Shown here piece after piece: positions 60,551-64,000 of a stretch of 64,000 nt of DNA. Source of the stretch: Populus alba (taxonomy: Eukaryota; Streptophyta; Magnoliopsida; Malpighiales; Salicaceae); contig NC_133299.1 of the NCBI RefSeq assembly GCF_005239225.2, forward strand, positions 5,708,967-5,772,966. Direction: 5' to 3'. A model generated the notes under the pieces. The model was not told the origin of the DNA and did no database searches. It saw nothing but the letters and a program-made list of their open reading frames with translations. A program made the translations under genes and the position numbers. Numbering within the stretch: the stretch's first letter is position 1; each line of letters begins with the position of its first letter.

Positions 60551-61135
60551 TTAATAATGAAAGACATAGACATTGTACTCCACAACAGCATCACCGGTTG
60601 AACGATCAAACTTGTGAGTACTGGCCTGAGCATAGCCCCGTGCAAACCGGAAAAGGCCACTTCCACCGACAATCGGCATCTCTCTCACGGTGGAGAACAC
60701 ACTATTACGTCCCAAAACACTGAGAGTGCTTCCGTTGTACTTCCCTTCCATGAAAACAAAATTCATAGTCATTAACAAACCAATATCATTTTGAGAAGCT
60801 GATGCATAAATCCCTTGTGCTCTTCCTACAAGCTTGGAGCTGAGTTCAGGCGTCATGGTCAAGGGGTCATCAATCATCGCCACCATTCCAAATCCTGTTG
60901 AAGATGTGTTTGTCATGTCTGCACGGGCTATTCGGACCGCGGTTGGATTTTTTCCACTGACTATGTCATGGAAATAGAAGTGAAGGTGGCTTAGTTTCTC
61001 TTTCTTGAGGCCTAGCGTTGCGGGTGACAAGTACTTAGTGAAACGTTGAGGTTTTGCATTGGCAACGATCAAGAATGAGAGAGCTATTGAGAGAATGAGG
61101 AAGCTGGAAGCGAGGTTTTGGAGGATTTTGGCCAT
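60551..61135 (-). CDS. Dirigent protein, paralogue 2
   Basis: An intronless gene for 194 residues; about two thirds to three quarters of residues match paralogue 1 by eye. Signal peptide residues 1-27 (ending VANA). The family blocks are all kept: [20 protein letters not shown] (48-67, Asp57 of FHD), DDPLT (89-93), [16 protein letters not shown] (100-115), [14 protein letters not shown] (131-144), [19 protein letters not shown] (151-169), [10 protein letters not shown] at the C-terminus. Sequons are Asn76 and Asn134. Differences cluster in the signal peptide and residues of about 70-85 ([11 protein letters not shown] versus VRAPITKKSFSS), a variable region in dirigents. The two genes share strand and structure and lie 3.4 kb apart, so they arose by tandem duplication. 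Confidence 0.95.
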   Translation of the reverse strand: MAKILQNLASSFLILSIALSFLIVANAKPQRFTKYLSPATLGLKKEKLSHLHFYFHDIVSGKNPTAVRIARADMTNTSSTGFGMVAMIDDPLTMTPELSSKLVGRAQGIYASASQNDIGLLMTMNFVFMEGKYNGSTLSVLGRNSVFSTVREMPIVGGSGLFRFARGYAQASTHKFDRSTGDAVVEYNVYVFHY

Positions 61136-61191
61136 GGTGAAGATAAGTAAAGGGAGATGGTACTGGCTTTTAGAGAAGAAAGAAAACAGAG

Positions 61192-61203
61192 GATTTAAAT
61201 AGG
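61192..61203 (-). promoter_or_regulatory. TATA-like box of dirigent paralogue 2
   Basis: The minus strand reads CCTATTTAAATCC about 60 bp upstream of the ATG, giving a short leader of about 30 nt. Confidence 0.6.
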
Positions 61204-63379
61204 TGTAGGGAGCTACATACCTTAGTGGGTCTGGTAATAATACTCAACAAGATATTTTGTGCTTCCACTAGAGAATGATCGCTGGAAAGAAATGAAGAGG
61301 TGGGGCAAAGTCAGACACAGTGGCTTCATGCTTTGGCCGCCGTAGACTTCATTGTCTGAATGATTTCTGTACAAAAAGTTCTCCGGACATTTGGAAAGAA
61401 AAAATCAACAAGAAGAAAAAAAAAATTATTGATGTGGTGGTCAACTGACGTGAAATGATGAATTTTCAAACGAATCCAGCTATGGTCTCCAATTCTCACC
61501 GTTTTCACTAACTTGAATGTGCCATGTTGAAAAATTATTCATGAAATTTCACCAATTTTGGCTGTCGATTCAAAAGTTATATGCCAAGTAGATAAATTCA
61601 ACCGTTTATTGGATGGCCCGTAAAATTTCTGCTATTCTATGCAGCTATTGCATTTTATATATAGAGATTACAATTTAATTCAACTCGACTCAATCAACTC
61701 AAATGAGTTTTTTTTTTTGTTTTTTTTTATTTGATGGATAATAAATAGAATACAAATATTATCAAATCTGGCCTAAACATAATTTAAAAATATATATTTT
61801 TATATATAAATATATCTAAGAAATAATGACTAAGATATAAATATAAATAAACTAACTAGTGGATAAGCATTATGATTCCTCTTCATGTACAAAGAAAAAA
61901 AAAGGGCGTAAACTGAGTTGAAGAACATCATAGATGAAGGTGGCAGTGGCAATTCTGTAAACATCATATGTCTAGTTGCAAGTTATCTTGAAGCAACTTG
62001 CAAAAGGGGAAATCATTATCTCACAAGGCTGAGTAAAACAGAGTCTACTTTGTTAATTAATCAACAAGCCAATGAGGATGAATAAACAAGATAATATTAA
62101 GCAATAACCTTAAATAATCACACCAGAGGTGAAAAGTTTCAAGTGGGCTTTTTTTTATATATATATATTAATATGGATATTCGGATTAGTTTGGACATAT
62201 TTCGATTAATTTCACAGATTCTAAAATTAATTAACGATCATATAAACCTCTAGTAGTTATTATATTAACAACTACATAACTTGAATTTAAGACCACATGA
62301 AAAACAAACCCTTTATCTTAAAGTATTATTTCTAAAACACCGATAGTTAGTCGACCTTCTTTTTGTTGAATATGTTAGGGGGCAAAATCAAAGAAAAAGA
62401 ACAGAAGACGCGGTAAACAGAGAAAAACGTGAAAGGAAAAGATGACTGAAAGACAGCAATTTGACCAATATTTTAGCTGCTCAAGAAGCGGATCATAGGT
62501 CTATAAAGAAATAGAAAATGATCTTGCAAGGTCCCCAGTCCCCACCTGTTAGGAGTGGCCGTAATGTGACTCTTTGAGGCAGGTATCGCCGGCGGAGAAG
62601 GGACGCAGAGGGCAGAGCTCCGGTGATGAAACAATGAGATAGCGTTTTGAAACTACCTCTACTATTATTGGAAAAACACATCTGCAATGATTACTCTTTT
62701 TATGTCAAGTTTTTTTATCCCATCATCAGCGAAACGCGAGCTAAATAAATAATGATTGCTGAACTCGCTTTACCTTTCCGAAGAATCCACCAAACTAAAC
62801 GCTGCTGGGTTGAGAATTGAGTTAGCTGTCAATAAAGCTCTGTGGTGGATTATCAGAAAAACAAAATTGACTCAAGGAATACTGATAAAAGGAAATTCAA
62901 GTAAATAATCTTGCGAGAAAAAAAATTAGAAGAGTTTATTCTCAAAGAACAAATATAAATACCAGCAACAGCAATGGGAAAGCTGGCAAATCCTTATCCG
63001 TGCTTTTCACAAATTTTGAAATATTTTTTTGTTTTGAATTAAATATTTTTGGTTTTTTTTGAATTTTTTATTTATTAATATTAATATTTAAAATAAATTA
63101 TTAAATAATACTTAAATCACCGAATTCTTGAAAGGCATGACCGGAGAAGGGGGACTCTGAGTGAGTTATTGTAGCATGAGTTACTATAGATTGTGAATGA
63201 TCTCATTATAAATTACATTGTTTAGATTTGCTTTTAGCTAAAAGCACGGTGAATTGAAACGGTATAATGACAAAGTTGTTTTTGCCGCAAAGAGTTGCAA
63301 ATATTTCAGAGGGTGGGGTTGTCTTTTTAATTGGGGAGAAAACAGACAGTTTGGGTTTAGGTGAACATGCAGGCCCCAA
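61204..63379. other. Intergenic, no gene supported
   Basis: The 5' flank of dirigent paralogue 2, then AT-rich DNA. A less AT-rich patch at 62515-62690 gives a 64-codon minus-strand frame (62493-62687) without a recognised domain. 63000-63120 is AT-rich and may be another worn family copy. Confidence 0.35.
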
Positions 63380-64000
63380 CAGTGGTGGAGCCAAAGTTTT
63401 TTAGATGATTGCAAATTACTAACAAATATTATATAACTTTTTAATATGATTTTTCTTTGAACTTGATTGAGTTATATGATTTGAAGCTTTGAATGACTCT
63501 TCATTCTCGAGCGATTTACACTTGAAATACTTGTCTAGTGGTATGTTAATTTAATTGATGAACCTGCTAAATTTTTTTTATTATCATTAATATCTACATA
63601 ATAATTAATACAACTATACAATAATTCTCTGTTAAACAAAAGTCAGTGGAGTTACATAATAATTCTAAATCTTTCACATGAAATTCATAGCAAAATACAC
63701 ATTAATTCATCAAAACTCATTTCAATTCATATCGATATGCATATAATAAGTATGTTGATTAAATTATACTTAATAATTTCAAGACATTTAAATTATTTCT
63801 AGAAAACACACAAAAAAATTGTATGAACTCACTAAGTCAAATATATGAAACAAGTTTTAATACTATACTCTAGTTTCAAATAAGAAAAAATACCATGATA
63901 GAAAAGGTGTAGCTTATGGGATTTAAACCCATGCCCTCACCTAACTCCAAGCATCTCATTAACAATTATTTACAAATAAATTTTTGATATAAAATAACAA
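63380..64000 (+). mobile_element. Possible hAT-type element, left end only
   Basis: CAGTGGTGGAGCCAAAG at 63380 matches the terminal sequence of the hAT MITE at 7621 (CAGTGGTGGATCC). The other end is not in the window, so neither length nor target duplication can be checked. Confidence 0.3.

Overview
This is nuclear DNA from a eudicot plant. The base composition is very AT-rich, genes are spliced with GT-AG introns, and recognisable plant genes are sparse between degraded retrotransposons, MITEs and microsatellites. The gene content (Mic1/RMC1-like gene, GIS/ZFP-type single C2H2 zinc finger, tandem dirigent genes) and the style of the repeats suggest Salicaceae (poplar or willow). That assignment is inference, because no database search was possible.

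Four protein-coding genes can be supported. (1) 5237-11041, minus strand: an 11-coding-exon gene for a 753-residue Mic1-domain protein, the plant counterpart of RMC1/C18orf8, which is a MON1-CCZ1 (Rab7 activator) partner. One of its introns is GC-AG and another carries a hAT MITE. (2) 36136-36840, plus strand: an intronless C2H2 zinc-finger regulator with a QALGGH finger and a C-terminal EAR repression motif. (3, 4) 56557-57147 and 60551-61135, both minus strand: two intronless dirigent-protein paralogues in tandem, secreted, probably acting in lignan or other phenolic coupling. The genes do not form a pathway; only the two dirigent genes are functionally linked. A fifth locus near 50.0-50.9 kb has unexplained open frames and is left as a candidate.

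The rest is a layered repeat landscape. Several elements can be delimited to the base by target-site duplications (TSDs): a 426-bp hAT MITE (8-bp TSD, 7621-8046), a 2,976-bp solo LTR that interrupts a LINE (5-bp TSD, 21392-24367), a related 2,154-bp solo LTR (5-bp TSD, 53652-55805), a 1,390-bp non-autonomous CACTA element (3-bp TSD, 51380-52769) and a 208-bp Tourist/Harbinger-like MITE (TAA TSD, 41154-41361) with an inverted partner at 40390-40598. Five decayed copies of a roughly 300-bp element have short direct terminal repeats, an initiator-Met-tRNA-like primer site and an internal tRNA-like T-arm/B-box; I read it as a TRIM. At least 15 copies of an AT-rich repeat share a core with the Tourist-like MITEs. 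Ty1/copia fragments lie at 24.8-25.7 kb and 32.1-34.1 kb.

I found no CRISPR array, operon, phage or defence-type system. The most interesting material is the structure and nesting history of the small elements, especially the TRIM/B-box family, the inverted MITE pair and the two related solo LTRs that share an apparent promoter and splice donor.
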